64,000 bases of DNA from positions 850,219 through 914,218 of the forward strand of contig NZ_LIXI01000001.1 in the NCBI RefSeq assembly GCF_001905595.1. Direction: 5' to 3'. A program made the translations under genes and the position numbers. Numbering within the stretch: position 1 is the first letter of the stretch; each line of letters opens with the position of its first letter. A model generated the notes under the pieces. It did no database searches. It was not told the origin of the DNA and worked only from the letters and a program-made list of their open reading frames with translations. Shown here one piece after another: positions 45,220 through 54,653 of the stretch. This stretch comes from Streptomyces sp. CB00316 (lineage in GTDB: Bacteria; Actinomycetota; Actinomycetes; Streptomycetales; Streptomycetaceae).

Positions 45220-47058
45220 TCAGAGGCCGAGCTCGACCTCGAACTCACCGGCCTCCAGGATCGCCTTGACCGACGTCAGGTAACGGGCGGCGTCCGCGCC
45301 GTCCACCAGGCGGTGGTCGTAGGAGAGCGCGAGGTACGTCATGTCGCGCACCGCGATGGTCTCGCCGAGGTCCGGGTGGTCGATGACCACCGGGCGGCGG
45401 ACCGTGGCGCCGATGCCCAGGATGGCTGCCTGGTTCGGCGGCACGATGACGGTGTCGAACAGCGCACCGCGCGAACCGGTGTTGCTGATGGTGAAGGTGG
45501 CACCGGACATGTCGTCCGGCGTCAGGCCGCCACCGCGGGCCTTGCCGGCCAGCTCGGCGGTCTTCTTCGAGATACCGGCGATGTTCAGGTCGCCCGCACC
45601 CTTGATGACCGGGGTCATCAGGCCCTTCTCCGCGTCCACGGCGATGCCGATGTTCTCCGCGTCGAAGTACGTGATGGTGCCTTCGCCCTCGTTGATCCGG
45701 GCGTTGACGACCGGGTGGGCCTTCAGCGCCTGGGCCGCCGCCTTCACGAAGAACGGCATCGGGGACAGCTTGACGCCCTCACGGGCGGCGAAGGAGGCCT
45801 TCGCCTGGTTGCGCAGCTTCATCAGCTTGGTGATGTCGACCTCGACGACCGAGGTCAGCTGGGCCTGCGAGTGCAGCGCCTTCATCATGTTGTCGCCGAT
45901 GACCTTGCGCATGCGGGTCATCTTGACCGTCTGACCGCGCAGCGGGGAGGCCTCCAGCTTCGGCGCGGCCTTGGCGGCGGCATGGCCTCCTGCAGTCCCA
46001 GCGGGTGCCGGAGCGGGGGCGGCGGCCTTGGCGGCCTCCGCGGCGGCGACGACGTCCTGCTTGCGGATACGGCCACCGACGCCGGTGCCCTTGACCGAGC
46101 TCAGGTCCACGTTGTTCTCGGACGCGAGCTTGCGGACCAGCGGCGTGACGTACGCGCCGTCGTCACCGGTGGGCGCGGCGGCCGGTGCCGGGGTGGCGGG
46201 GGCGGGCTGGGCGGCGGCGGGAGCCGGAGCCGCAGGGGCTGCCGGGGCGGCCGGTGCCGGGGCGGCCGGAGCCGGAGCTGCCGGTGCCGGAGCAGCTGCC
46301 GGTGCCGGAGCTGCCGGTGCCGGGACGGGAGCCGCGGGGGCCTCCTGCTTCGGCGCCTCGGCCTTCGGAGCCTCCTCCTGCTTCGGCGCCTCGGTCTTCG
46401 GGGCCTCCTGCTTCGGGGCGGCGCCCGGAGCACCGATGACGGCGAGCTTGGCGCCGACCTCGGCGGTCTCGTCCTCGCCGACCACGATCTCCAGCAGCAC
46501 ACCGGCGACCGGGGCGGGGATCTCGGTGTCGACCTTGTCCGTGGAGACCTCGAGCAGCGGCTCGTCCTCCGCGACCTCCTCGCCGACCTCCTTCAGCCAG
46601 CGGGTGACGGTGCCCTCGGTGACGCTCTCGCCGAGCGCCGGCAGGGTGACGTCGGTGCCCTCGGCGGACGAACCGCCGGTGGTCGCCTCGGCGGTCGGGG
46701 CCTCGGCCGGAGCCTCGGTCTCGGTCGACGGGGCGGTGGGCGCCTCCTCGGCGGCCGGGGCCGGGGTGGCGGCCGGCTCGGTGGACTCGGCCTGGGCCGG
46801 AGCCTCGGCCGGGGCGCCTGAGCCGTCGTCGATGACGGCCAGCTCGGCGCCGACCTCGACGGTCTCGTCCTCGGCGACCTTGATGGAGGTCAGAACACCG
46901 GACGCGGGGGCCGGGATCTCGGTGTCGACCTTGTCGGTCGAGACCTCGAGCAACGGCTCGTCGGCCTCGACGCGCTCGCCCTCGGCCTTCAGCCAACGGG
47001 TGACAGTGCCCTCGGTGACGCTCTCGCCGAGCGCCGGAAGGGTTACGGAAACCGACAT
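45220..47058 (-). CDS. sucB: Dihydrolipoyl acyltransferase E2 with two lipoyl domains
   Basis: 612 residues. Two lipoyl domains of nearly identical sequence carry the lipoylated lysines about K43 and K175 (each STDKVDTE). Ala/Pro-rich linkers with EAPK repeats separate them from a peripheral-subunit-binding domain ([23 protein letters not shown]) and the catalytic domain with [11 protein letters not shown], about H582 and D586. In actinobacteria this protein, often named SucB or AceF, serves as the E2 of pyruvate dehydrogenase. It lies between lpd (62 bases upstream) and the GntR/aceE pair, so all three PDH components are in one stretch. The lipoyl lysines need LipA/LipB. Confidence 0.94.
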   Translation of the reverse strand: MSVSVTLPALGESVTEGTVTRWLKAEGERVEADEPLLEVSTDKVDTEIPAPASGVLTSIKVAEDETVEVGAELAVIDDGSGAPAEAPAQAESTEPAATPAPAAEEAPTAPSTETEAPAEAPTAEATTGGSSAEGTDVTLPALGESVTEGTVTRWLKEVGEEVAEDEPLLEVSTDKVDTEIPAPVAGVLLEIVVGEDETAEVGAKLAVIGAPGAAPKQEAPKTEAPKQEEAPKAEAPKQEAPAAPVPAPAAPAPAAAPAPAAPAPAAPAPAAPAAPAAPAPAAAQPAPATPAPAAAPTGDDGAYVTPLVRKLASENNVDLSSVKGTGVGGRIRKQDVVAAAEAAKAAAPAPAPAGTAGGHAAAKAAPKLEASPLRGQTVKMTRMRKVIGDNMMKALHSQAQLTSVVEVDITKLMKLRNQAKASFAAREGVKLSPMPFFVKAAAQALKAHPVVNARINEGEGTITYFDAENIGIAVDAEKGLMTPVIKGAGDLNIAGISKKTAELAGKARGGGLTPDDMSGATFTISNTGSRGALFDTVIVPPNQAAILGIGATVRRPVVIDHPDLGETIAVRDMTYLALSYDHRLVDGADAARYLTSVKAILEAGEFEVELGL

Positions 47059-47120
47059 GGTTTCAGTTGCTCCTTACGAAAATGCGGAAGTGGTCGGTCG
47101 TCGCGCCCGGGACCGGGGGA

Positions 47121-48509
47121 TCAGTCGTGCGAGTGGAGGGGCTTGCCGGCCAGCGCCAGGTGCGCCTCGCCCATCGCCTCGTTCTGCGTCGGGTGGGCGT
47201 GGATGAGCTGGGCGACCTCGGACGGCAGCGCCTCCCAGTTGTAGATCAGCTGGGCTTCGCCGACCTGCTCGCCCATGCGGTCGCCCACCATGTGGACGCC
47301 GACCACGGCACCGTCCTTGACCTGGACGAGCTTGATCTCGCCCGCGGTCTTCAGGATCTTGCTCTTGCCGTTGCCCGCGAGGTTGTACTTGAGGGCGACG
47401 ACCTTGTCCGCGCCGTAGATCTCCTTGGCCTTGGCCTCGGTGATACCCACGGAGGCGACCTCGGGGTGGCAGTACGTCACCTTCGGCACGCCGTCGTAGT
47501 CGATCGGCACGGTCTTGAGACCGGCGAGACGCTCCGCCACCAGGATGCCCTCGGCGAAGCCGACGTGGGCGAGCTGGAGCGTGGGCACGAGGTCGCCCAC
47601 GGCCGAGATCGTCGGAACGTTGGTCTGCATGTACTCGTCGACCAGGACGTAGCCGCGGTCCATCGCGACGCCCTGCTCCTCGTAGCCGAGGCCCTGCGAG
47701 ACCGGGCCGCGGCCGATCGCGACGAGCAGCAGCTCCGCCTCGAAGGTCTTGCCGTCGGCGAGGGTGACGCGGACGCCGTCCTGCGTGTACTCGGCCTTCT
47801 CGAAGAACGTACCGAGGTTGAACTTGATGCCGCGCTTGCGGAACGCGCGCTCAAGAAGCTTCGAGCTGTTCTCGTCCTCGACCGGGACGAGGTGCTTCAG
47901 GCCCTCGACGATGGTGATCTCGGTGCCGAAGGACTTCCACGCCGAGGCGAACTCGACGCCGATGACGCCGCCGCCCAGCACGATCGCCGACTTCGGGACG
48001 CGGTCCATCTTCAGCGCGTGGTCCGAGGAGATGATCCGGTTGCCGTCGATCTCCAGGCCCGGCAGCGACTTCGGCACGGAGCCGGTCGCCAGCAGCACGT
48101 GGCGGCCCTGGACGCGCTGGCCGTTCACGTCCACGGAGGTGGGGGAGGAGAGCTTGCCCTCACCCTCGATGTAGTGGACCTTGCGCGAGGCGATGAGACC
48201 CTGGAGACCCTTGTACAGGCCCGAGATCACCTCGTCCTTGTACTTGTTGACGGCCTCCATGTCGATGCCCTCGAAGGTCGCCTTCACGCCGAACTGGGCC
48301 GACTCGCGGGCCTGGTCCGCGACCTCGCCCGCGTGCAGCAGCGCCTTCGTGGGGATGCAGCCGTTGTGCAGGCAGGTGCCGCCGACCTTGCCCTTCTCGA
48401 TCAGGGCGACGTCCAGGCCCAGCTGCGCTCCGCGCAGGGCCGCGGCGTAACCGCCACTGCCACCGCCGAGGATCACTAGGTCGAAAACGGTGCTGGCGTC
48501 GTTCGCCAC
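47121..48509 (-). CDS. lpdA: Dihydrolipoyl dehydrogenase (E3)
   Basis: 462 residues, the usual family length. It reoxidises dihydrolipoamide with NAD+. DLVILGGGSGGYAAALRGAQLG binds FAD; the redox disulfide is about C46/C51 in GGTCLHNGCIPTK; VLGGGVIGVEFASAW binds NAD; the C-terminal HAHPTQNE supplies the catalytic His/Glu (about H439 and E444). GTG at 48509 was preferred because GGAGG lies seven bases upstream. Likely co-transcribed with the E2 gene 62 bases downstream. Confidence 0.96.
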   Translation of the reverse strand: MANDASTVFDLVILGGGSGGYAAALRGAQLGLDVALIEKGKVGGTCLHNGCIPTKALLHAGEVADQARESAQFGVKATFEGIDMEAVNKYKDEVISGLYKGLQGLIASRKVHYIEGEGKLSSPTSVDVNGQRVQGRHVLLATGSVPKSLPGLEIDGNRIISSDHALKMDRVPKSAIVLGGGVIGVEFASAWKSFGTEITIVEGLKHLVPVEDENSSKLLERAFRKRGIKFNLGTFFEKAEYTQDGVRVTLADGKTFEAELLLVAIGRGPVSQGLGYEEQGVAMDRGYVLVDEYMQTNVPTISAVGDLVPTLQLAHVGFAEGILVAERLAGLKTVPIDYDGVPKVTYCHPEVASVGITEAKAKEIYGADKVVALKYNLAGNGKSKILKTAGEIKLVQVKDGAVVGVHMVGDRMGEQVGEAQLIYNWEALPSEVAQLIHAHPTQNEAMGEAHLALAGKPLHSHD

Positions 48510-48677
48510 GTCACGTCCTCCATGCATGTGCGCCGTACGCCGGGCCCCGTCGCTGGGGTGTGACCGGCCGGTCGGCTGGTGTTCGGCCGCTTTGTCTTCG
48601 GCCCTGTGGTGGGGGCCCTGTCCTGCCGAGAACCCATCTTCGCACTTGTCGACGGTGGGCGGGACGCGGGGCCCTGG

Positions 48678-48705
48678 TCCGGGACGGATGATCGTCCGTC
48701 CCGGA
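48678..48705 (-). terminator. Hairpin in the lpdA leader region
   Basis: Perfect 11-pair stem, 48678-48688 with 48695-48705, loop TGATCG. It could be a second terminator for pepA or an element of the lpdA leader. Confidence 0.55.
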
Positions 48706-48819
48706 GGGTTACTGCTGCGTAGATACCTACGGATTCCGTCGATGTTCGTCGAGAGCGAAATCCCGTCTCTAGCCTTGCCGCTTTTGAAACGAGTCTTGCC
48801 GCTTTCGCTGCGACAACAC

Positions 48820-48851
48820 GTACGGCCCCGGACCTATGCCCGGGGCCGTAC
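48820..48851 (-). terminator. Terminator of pepA
   Basis: 12-pair stem GTACGGCCCCGG/CCGGGGCCGTAC around an eight-base loop, starting 11 bases past the pepA stop. Confidence 0.85.
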
Positions 48852-48862
48852 ACGTCGGGCAC

Positions 48863-50422
48863 TCAGCCCAGGTCGCCGTCGGCGGTGCGCTCGGCGAGGC
48901 GCACCAGGGTGCGGACCGCGGAGCCGGTGCCGCCCTTGGGCGTGTAGCCGTAGGGGGCGCCCTCGTGGAAGGCCGGGCCCGCGATGTCAAGGTGCGCCCA
49001 GGCGATGCCCTCGCCCACGAACTCCTTGAGGAACAGACCGGCCACCAGGCCACCGCCCATGCGCTCGCCCATGTTGGCGATGTCGGCGGTGGGGGAGTCC
49101 ATGCCCTTGCGCAGGTCGGCGGGGAGCGGCATCGGCCAGGATGCCTCGCCGACCTCCTCGGCGATCTCGTGGATCGACGTACGGAAGGCGTCGTCGTTGG
49201 CCATGATCCCGAAGGTGCGGTTGCCGAGCGCCAGCACCATCGCGCCGGTCAGGGTCGCCACGTCGACGATCGCGTCGGGCTTCTCCTCCGAGGCGCGGGT
49301 GAGCGCGTCGCCCAGGACGAGCCGGCCCTCGGCGTCGGTGTTGAGGACCTCGACGGTCTTGCCGCTGTACATGCGCAGCACGTCACCGGGACGGGTGGCG
49401 TTGCCGGAGGGCATGTTCTCGGCGAGCGCCAGCCAGCCGGTCACGTTGACCTTCAGGCCGAGGCGGGCGGCCGTGACGACGGCGGCGAACACGGCGGCGG
49501 CGCCGCTCATGTCGCACTTCATCGTCTCGTTGTGGCCGGCCGGCTTGAGCGAGATGCCGCCCGAGTCGTAGGTGATGCCCTTGCCGACGAGGGCCAGGGT
49601 CTTCGCCGCCTTCGGGTGGGTGTAGGCGAGCTTCACCAGGCGCGGGCCGTTCGCGGAGCCCTGGCCGACGCCGAGGATGCCGCCGAAGCCGCCCTTGACC
49701 AGGGCCTTCTCGTCCAGGACCTGGACCTTGATGCCGTGCTCCTTGCCCGCGGCGGTGGCCACGGCGGCGAAGGACTCGGGGTAGAGGTCGTTGGGCGGGG
49801 TGTTGATCAGGTCGCGGGCGCGGTTGATCTCCTCGACCAGGGCCGACGCGCGCTCCACGGCCGCCTTGTAGGCCTTGTCGCGCGGCTTGGCGCCGACCAG
49901 GACGACCTCGGCGAGCGGGAGCTTCGGGCCGTTGTCATTGGACTTGGCGTCCTTGGGGGCGAGCTTGTTCTCGCCGCCCTGGTAGGCGGTGAAGGCGTAG
50001 GCGCCGAGCAGGGCGCCCTCGGCGACGGCCGCGGCGTCCTCGACGGAGCCGGCGGGCAGCGCGAAGCCGGCCTTCTTGAAGCCGGACAGCGCACGGGCGG
50101 CGGTACCCGCGGCGCGCCGCAGCGCCTCCGCGTCGTACGCGTCCTCCTTGTCCGGGACCGGACCGAGGCCGACCGCGATGACGACCGGGACCTTGAGGCC
50201 GGACGGCGCGGGCAGCTTGGTCAGTTCGCCCTCGGCACCCACGGCCCCCAGGGTCGCGAGAACGGTGGCGAGCTTTCCGTCGAACGCCTTGTCCACGGCC
50301 TCGGCGCCCGGTGCGAGGACCAGGTTCCCCGACTTGGATCCAGCGCCCTTCGCGACGCCGACGACGAGTGCGTCGGCGCGCAGCGTCGCCGCACCGGCAG
50401 TGCTGAGAGTGAGAGCAGTCAC
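48863..50422 (-). CDS. pepA: Leucyl aminopeptidase (M17)
   Basis: 519 residues. A variable N-terminal domain is followed by the M17 catalytic domain: VGKGITYDSGGISLKP with the metal-binding lysine and aspartate, MKCDMSGAAAV, and the family signature NTDAEGRLVLGDAL; ENMPSGNATRPGDV lies just before. It is a hexameric two-metal cytoplasmic peptidase releasing N-terminal residues. GTG at 50422 was taken as the start because the following MTALTLS matches family starts; the ribosome site is weak and about 13 bases away. Confidence 0.94.
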   Translation of the reverse strand: MTALTLSTAGAATLRADALVVGVAKGAGSKSGNLVLAPGAEAVDKAFDGKLATVLATLGAVGAEGELTKLPAPSGLKVPVVIAVGLGPVPDKEDAYDAEALRRAAGTAARALSGFKKAGFALPAGSVEDAAAVAEGALLGAYAFTAYQGGENKLAPKDAKSNDNGPKLPLAEVVLVGAKPRDKAYKAAVERASALVEEINRARDLINTPPNDLYPESFAAVATAAGKEHGIKVQVLDEKALVKGGFGGILGVGQGSANGPRLVKLAYTHPKAAKTLALVGKGITYDSGGISLKPAGHNETMKCDMSGAAAVFAAVVTAARLGLKVNVTGWLALAENMPSGNATRPGDVLRMYSGKTVEVLNTDAEGRLVLGDALTRASEEKPDAIVDVATLTGAMVLALGNRTFGIMANDDAFRTSIHEIAEEVGEASWPMPLPADLRKGMDSPTADIANMGERMGGGLVAGLFLKEFVGEGIAWAHLDIAGPAFHEGAPYGYTPKGGTGSAVRTLVRLAERTADGDLG

Positions 50423-50628
50423 GGTGGTGAAATCTCGCTTCCGTTGAGTTCGAGTTCGGTCGAGGGGTGGGCCGACCGTGCCCGGCGCATCGTAGACGCC
50501 TCCGCGATGTGCCGGGATCGAGCCTACGCGCGCCGTTCGCCGGGGGTTACGGCGGCGGGCCGTTCCCGACCGGTAAGGCGGTCGGTTCTGGCCGTACGCG
50601 GTCCGGTTCCCGACCGGGCGTGCGGCGC

Positions 50629-51411
50629 TCAGGGGCCGAGCGCCAGCACCACCAGAGCGGCCGCAGCCGCCGTCTCCGCCACCCCGCCGAACACGTCCCC
50701 GGTCACCCCGCCGAACCGCCGCACGCAGCGGCGCAGCAGGAGCTCGGCGGCGGCCAGGGCGCCCAGCACCGCGAGGGCGTGGTGCAGTGCCCCGTACGGG
50801 CCGAAGGCCGCGCCCGCCGCCGCGCACAGCGCCACCGTCACCGCCGCCACGACGGCCACCCGCCCCACCGGGACCGTGGCCGCCACCACCGCGCCGAGCC
50901 CCTCCGGCCGGGCCGCCGGGACGCCCTGCCGGGACGCCAGGGTGAGCGCGAGCCGGGCGGCGACGGCCGCGACGACGGCCCCGAGCGCGCCGTGCGCCCA
51001 GCCCTCCCCGAACAGCTCGAAGAGGACGGCGACCTGGGCCAGCAGGACCAGGAGCAGGGTGATGACACCGAACGGCCCAATGTCCGACTGCTTCATGATC
51101 CGCAGCGCGTCCCCGGCCGGTTTCCCGCTGCCGAGGCCGTCCGCCGTGTCGGCGAGGCCGTCCAGATGCAGCCCCCGGGTGAGGGCGGCGGGCACCGCGA
51201 CGGAGGCGACCGCCGCGAGCAGCGGCCCCGAGCCGGCCAGCAGCGACAGCGTGCCGAGCCCGGCGGCGAGCAGGCCTACGACGAGCCCGGCGAGCGGGGC
51301 GCAGAGCATCCCGGCCCTGGCGGTCGTGCGGTCCCAGCGGGTCACGCGGACGGGCAGCACGGTGAGGGTGCCGAAGGCGAAACGCAGGCCGTGGCTGTTC
51401 AGGGAGGTCAC
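50629..51411 (-). CDS. cobS: Adenosylcobinamide-GDP ribazoletransferase (cobalamin synthase)
   Basis: 260 residues, polytopic membrane protein with about six hydrophobic segments. It joins adenosylcobinamide-GDP and alpha-ribazole to make the last form of the B12 coenzyme. Signatures: TVLPVRVTRWD near the N terminus, LHLDGLADTADGLGSGK, the Mg-binding acidic motif, and MKQSDIGPFGV. GTG at 51411 fits. It is separated from cobT by a plus-strand gene and a rhomboid-like gene, unlike a simple cob operon. Confidence 0.93.
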   Translation of the reverse strand: MTSLNSHGLRFAFGTLTVLPVRVTRWDRTTARAGMLCAPLAGLVVGLLAAGLGTLSLLAGSGPLLAAVASVAVPAALTRGLHLDGLADTADGLGSGKPAGDALRIMKQSDIGPFGVITLLLVLLAQVAVLFELFGEGWAHGALGAVVAAVAARLALTLASRQGVPAARPEGLGAVVAATVPVGRVAVVAAVTVALCAAAGAAFGPYGALHHALAVLGALAAAELLLRRCVRRFGGVTGDVFGGVAETAAAAALVVLALGP

Positions 51412-51521
51412 CGCGGGCAGGTTAGCCGCTCCCGCGCACGGATAGATTGGCGGAAACGTCAGAAAAGCCGCAGAGCGGAGCAGATGGAGCCGCCGGGTTG
51501 AGCACATCGGGAGCGGGTGGC

Positions 51522-52286
51522 ATGGGCAACTGGTGGCACACCAACATCGCCGAGCCGGGCAAGCTCCCCCTGCTCCTGGCCCTGGCCGCCTTCGTGCTGA
51601 CCTTCGCCGTGACCCGCACGATCACGCGGATGATCCGCGCGGGGAAGGGCCCGTTCCGCGACATCACCCCGGGCGGGATCCACATCCACCACGTGGTGCC
51701 CGGGGTCGTGCTGACGGTGGTCGGAGGCTTCGGCGCGGTGGCTGTGGGCAGGCACGGGGTGGCCGCCGGCCTGTTCGCGGTGATCTTCGGGATCGGGGCC
51801 GGCCTGGTGCTGGACGAGTTCGCGCTGATCCTGCATCTGGACGACGTGTACTGGACCGAGGAGGGCCGCCGGAGCGTCGAGGTGGTCGTGCTGACGGCCT
51901 CGCTGGTGGTGCTGGTCCTGGCAGGCTTCTCGCCGCTCGGGGTGGACGACGTCTCCGACGAGGAGCAGCAGAGCAGGTTCGGCGTCATCACCTCGTACGC
52001 GGTCAACTTCTGCTTCGTCCTGATCGCGCTGTTCAAGGGCAAGACCCGGATGGCGGTGCTCGGCACCCTCGTCCCGTTCGTCGCGTTGATCGGCGCGCTC
52101 CGGCTGGCGCGCCCCACCTCGCCGTGGGCCAAGCGGTTCTACCGCAACCGCCATCGGGCCCGCTCCAAGGCGGTGCTGCGCGCCTACCACCACGATGTGC
52201 GGTGGGCGGGGCCGCGCCGGAGGTTTCAGGACCTCATCGGCGGCGCCCCCGACCGGGTGCCCCTGCCACCCGCCCGCAAGCCCTGA
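51522..52286 (+). CDS. Multi-spanning membrane protein of unknown function
   Basis: 254 residues with five to six transmembrane segments ([93 protein letters not shown]) and a basic C-terminal tail. [11 protein letters not shown] and [21 protein letters not shown] are striking histidine and acidic motifs near the membrane face that could bind metal. Several starts are possible; ATG at 51522, with GGGAG upstream, was chosen over TTG codons at 51498 and 51447. I do not recognise a named function. Confidence 0.75.
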   Translation: MGNWWHTNIAEPGKLPLLLALAAFVLTFAVTRTITRMIRAGKGPFRDITPGGIHIHHVVPGVVLTVVGGFGAVAVGRHGVAAGLFAVIFGIGAGLVLDEFALILHLDDVYWTEEGRRSVEVVVLTASLVVLVLAGFSPLGVDDVSDEEQQSRFGVITSYAVNFCFVLIALFKGKTRMAVLGTLVPFVALIGALRLARPTSPWAKRFYRNRHRARSKAVLRAYHHDVRWAGPRRRFQDLIGGAPDRVPLPPARKP

Positions 52287-52957
52287 CCGCCGTCCGCCGG
52301 CCGCCGCCCGAGCCACTCCCGTACGGCACAGACCACCAGGACGGCGGCGATGGAGGCCAGATGCTCCCGGCCCGCCAGGTTGTCCTTGACCAGGACCTCC
52401 ACCACCATCGCGACGACCACCAGCGACCCGGTGAACCAGGCCCGGTAGGCGTGGCAGACGTACACCGCGAGCCCCACCACCGCCGCCGAGGGCCCGGTGT
52501 CCACCACCTGCGCGTCCGAGGCCGGCAGCCCCAGGAACGCGTCCGGGCCGAGCGCGATGCCGACCCGGGCGTACAGGGTCCCCGCCAGCGTGGCGACGTA
52601 CGCGATCGCGAGTGTGCGCCACCGCCCGAGGCACACCTCCGCGATGCCGAACACCAGCAGGATCTGCGCCAGCGCACCCCACACCGGCAGGTCGAGGGCG
52701 GGGACGAAGAGGGACAGCGGGGTACGCAGCAGAGCGAGCCACACCGGGTCCTCGGCCCGCACCGCCCCCAGGTTCTGCACGGGGCCGTAGCCCCACGCCT
52801 GGTTCTGGACCAGTTGGACGGTCGCGGTCAGCGTCACCGCCGTCAGGGTCAGCGCGAGCGCCCGTACGCCGCGGTCGTGGAGCCCCGCCCGTACGGTGGT
52901 GAAGAGCGGGCCCCACTCCCGCCGAGCGGCCCGGCGCAGCGCCGGAAAGCGGCTCAT
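52226..52957 (-). CDS. Rhomboid-like membrane protein
   Basis: 243 residues, about six transmembrane helices. [39 protein letters not shown] and [15 protein letters not shown] followed by [13 protein letters not shown] correspond to the rhomboid core, with a GPSA in place of the usual GxSG serine motif and a histidine in the last helix; protease activity is therefore uncertain. Its ATG overlaps the TGA of the truncated DUF2156 gene (ATGA). The 3' end overlaps the convergent membrane-protein gene by 61 bases. Confidence 0.8.
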   Translation of the reverse strand: MSRFPALRRAARREWGPLFTTVRAGLHDRGVRALALTLTAVTLTATVQLVQNQAWGYGPVQNLGAVRAEDPVWLALLRTPLSLFVPALDLPVWGALAQILLVFGIAEVCLGRWRTLAIAYVATLAGTLYARVGIALGPDAFLGLPASDAQVVDTGPSAAVVGLAVYVCHAYRAWFTGSLVVVAMVVEVLVKDNLAGREHLASIAAVLVVCAVREWLGRRPADGGQGLRAGGRGTRSGAPPMRS

Positions 52958-53335
52958 CCAGGGGCGCCGAGACGCGCGCGGTGCAGCCACTTCGGCAGCT
53001 CCGGCGCTTCCAGGAACCCTTCGGCGCGGCCTGCCGCGAGGGAGATGCGCGCCAGGAGGTCGGCGCTCTTCTCGAACAACATGAAACGTGGCTCCCAGAT
53101 CGGTCGGTCGGTACTCGGCGGAGGCCCGGTACAGCGACTCGATCTGCCACCAGCGCGAGAAGAAGCTCAGCAGCGCACGCCACAGCCTCAGCACCGGTCC
53201 CGCGCCGAGCCGCGATCCCCTCTCGAAGACGGACCGGAACATGGCGAAGTTGAGCGAGACCTGAGTGATCCCGATCTCGCCGGAGCGCTGGAGGAGCCGG
53301 ATGACCATGAACTCCATGAGGCCGTTCTACGCCTC
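52954..53335 (-). pseudogene. C-terminal remnant of a DUF2156/lysylphosphatidylglycerol-synthetase-type gene
   Basis: [12 protein letters not shown] and [18 protein letters not shown] followed by [30 protein letters not shown] are the C-terminal block of aminoacyl-phosphatidylglycerol synthetases (DUF2156/LysX-MprF type). At CCGACCGACCGA (near 53094-53110) a four-base duplication shifts the frame; removing it restores [19 protein letters not shown] and [29 protein letters not shown] to the TGA at 52954-52956. The 5' part of the gene, normally 450 codons or more, is absent: a TAG precedes the first segment and cobT ends 24 bases beyond. It is both truncated and frameshifted. Confidence 0.82.
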
Positions 53336-53358
53336 CCGGTCACGGCCCCCCCGGCCGC

Positions 53359-54477
53359 TCAGGTCGCGTCGAGTGCCTTCACGTCAGCATCGGCCCCAGC
53401 CTCGTTCTCGTCCTCGGAGGCGGTCTCCTCCTCCGCCACCGGCGTACGCTCCGGCAGCTCCGCGGCGAACGCGGCCGCCGCCTGCACCAGCGGCAGGGCC
53501 AGCAGCGCGCCCGTGCCCTCGCCCACCGTGACCCCGTGGTCCAGCAGCGGGGTCAGCGCCATCCGGTCCAGCGCCTTGGACTGCGCGGGCTCCCCGCTGA
53601 CCTGCCCGGCCAGCCACCAGTCCGGTGCCCGGAACGCCGCCCGCTGCGCCACCAGCGCACAGGCCGCCGAGACGACCCCGTCCAGGATCACCGGCATCCG
53701 GCGGACCGCCGACTGGAGCAGGAACCCCGTCATCGCGGCCAGGTCCGCCCCGCCCACCGCGGCCAGCAGCTCCAGCTGGTCACCGAGCACCGGCCGGGCC
53801 CGGCGCAGCGCGTCCCGGATCGCGGCGCACTTGCGCATCCAGGCCAGGTCGTCGATGCCCGCACCGCCGCGCCCGGTCACCACCGACGCGTCCGTACCGC
53901 ACAGCGCCGCGATGAGGGTGGCCGCGGCCGTGGTCCCGCCGACGCTCAGGTCGCCGAGCACCACCAGATCGGTGCCGGAGTCCGCCTCCTCGTCGGCGAT
54001 GGCCATGCCCAGGCGGACGGCCCGCTCGGCCTCCTCGGCACTCAGCGCGTCCTCGATGTCGATGCGCCCCGATCCCCGCCGCACCCGGTGGCGTACGACG
54101 GACTCGGGCAGCAGCTCCGGGTCGCAGTCGACCCCGGCGTCCACGATCCGCACCGGCACCGAGAAACGCCGGGCCAGCACCGCCACCGGGCTCGCCCCGT
54201 CGAGGGCAGCCCGCACCAGCTCATGGGTGGTGCCCCCCGCACGCCCCGAGACGCCCAGCTCCGCCACCCCGTGGTCACCGGCGAAGAGCACCACGCGCGG
54301 CTGCGCGACGGCCTTGACCGGTACGGACTGCTGCGCGGCGCTGAGCCACTCGCCCAGCTCGTCGAGCCGGCCCAGGGCCCCCGGCGGGACGATCAGCCGC
54401 TCCCGCCGTTCCTCGGCGTCGCGCCGTACGCCCCCGTCGGGGCGTTCGATCAGGTCGGAGAAGTCGTCCAGGTTCAC
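53359..54477 (-). CDS. cobT: Nicotinate-nucleotide:dimethylbenzimidazole phosphoribosyltransferase
   Basis: 372 residues. It forms alpha-ribazole phosphate for the lower ligand of cobalamin. Family blocks: VVLFAGDHGVAELGVSGR, IVDAGVDCD, VVLGDLSVGGTTAAATLIAAL, GRGGAGIDD, LLAAVGGADLAAMTGFLLQSA, and LDHGVTVGEGTGALLALPLV with the catalytic glutamate. An acidic Glu/Asp-rich tail of about 25 residues follows the domain. GTG start; it is the second gene of the cobU-cobT pair, 154 bases after cobU. Confidence 0.94.
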   Translation of the reverse strand: MNLDDFSDLIERPDGGVRRDAEERRERLIVPPGALGRLDELGEWLSAAQQSVPVKAVAQPRVVLFAGDHGVAELGVSGRAGGTTHELVRAALDGASPVAVLARRFSVPVRIVDAGVDCDPELLPESVVRHRVRRGSGRIDIEDALSAEEAERAVRLGMAIADEEADSGTDLVVLGDLSVGGTTAAATLIAALCGTDASVVTGRGGAGIDDLAWMRKCAAIRDALRRARPVLGDQLELLAAVGGADLAAMTGFLLQSAVRRMPVILDGVVSAACALVAQRAAFRAPDWWLAGQVSGEPAQSKALDRMALTPLLDHGVTVGEGTGALLALPLVQAAAAFAAELPERTPVAEEETASEDENEAGADADVKALDAT

Positions 54478-54595
54478 GGAGGTCTGCCTCGCGGGTCGTC
54501 ACGTCGGATTCCGGTCCGGGCACCCGGCGGCGGGCCCCTGCCGGGAACAGTACCGGTCGGCCCGCGGGGGCCGGGGCCCCGCGTACTGACGCTCC

Positions 54596-54653
54596 CTCAC
54601 CCCCGCGACACCACCGCCCCGACCGCCCCCCTCACCCCCGCAACACCACCGCC
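54596..54653. repeat. Short tandem duplication at the end of cobU
   Basis: A 23-base unit at 54631-54653, covering the last codons and stop of cobU, is repeated at 54596-54618 with 22 of 23 bases identical, period 35. The second copy lies just after the stop. Confidence 0.8.

Larger units (their letters stand above)
48510..48862. other. Intergenic region between pepA and lpdA
   Basis: About 350 bases without a gene. It contains the pepA terminator (48820-48851), a second hairpin (48678-48705) and a short direct repeat CTTGCCGCTTT (near 48774 and 48794). The lpdA promoter must be here. Confidence 0.55.

Noticed and set aside
45313..46821. Long plus-strand frame opposite the E2 gene with Arg/Gly repeats
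   Set aside because: Its repeats mirror the Ala/Pro linker of the E2 protein on the other strand; no start signals or domain.
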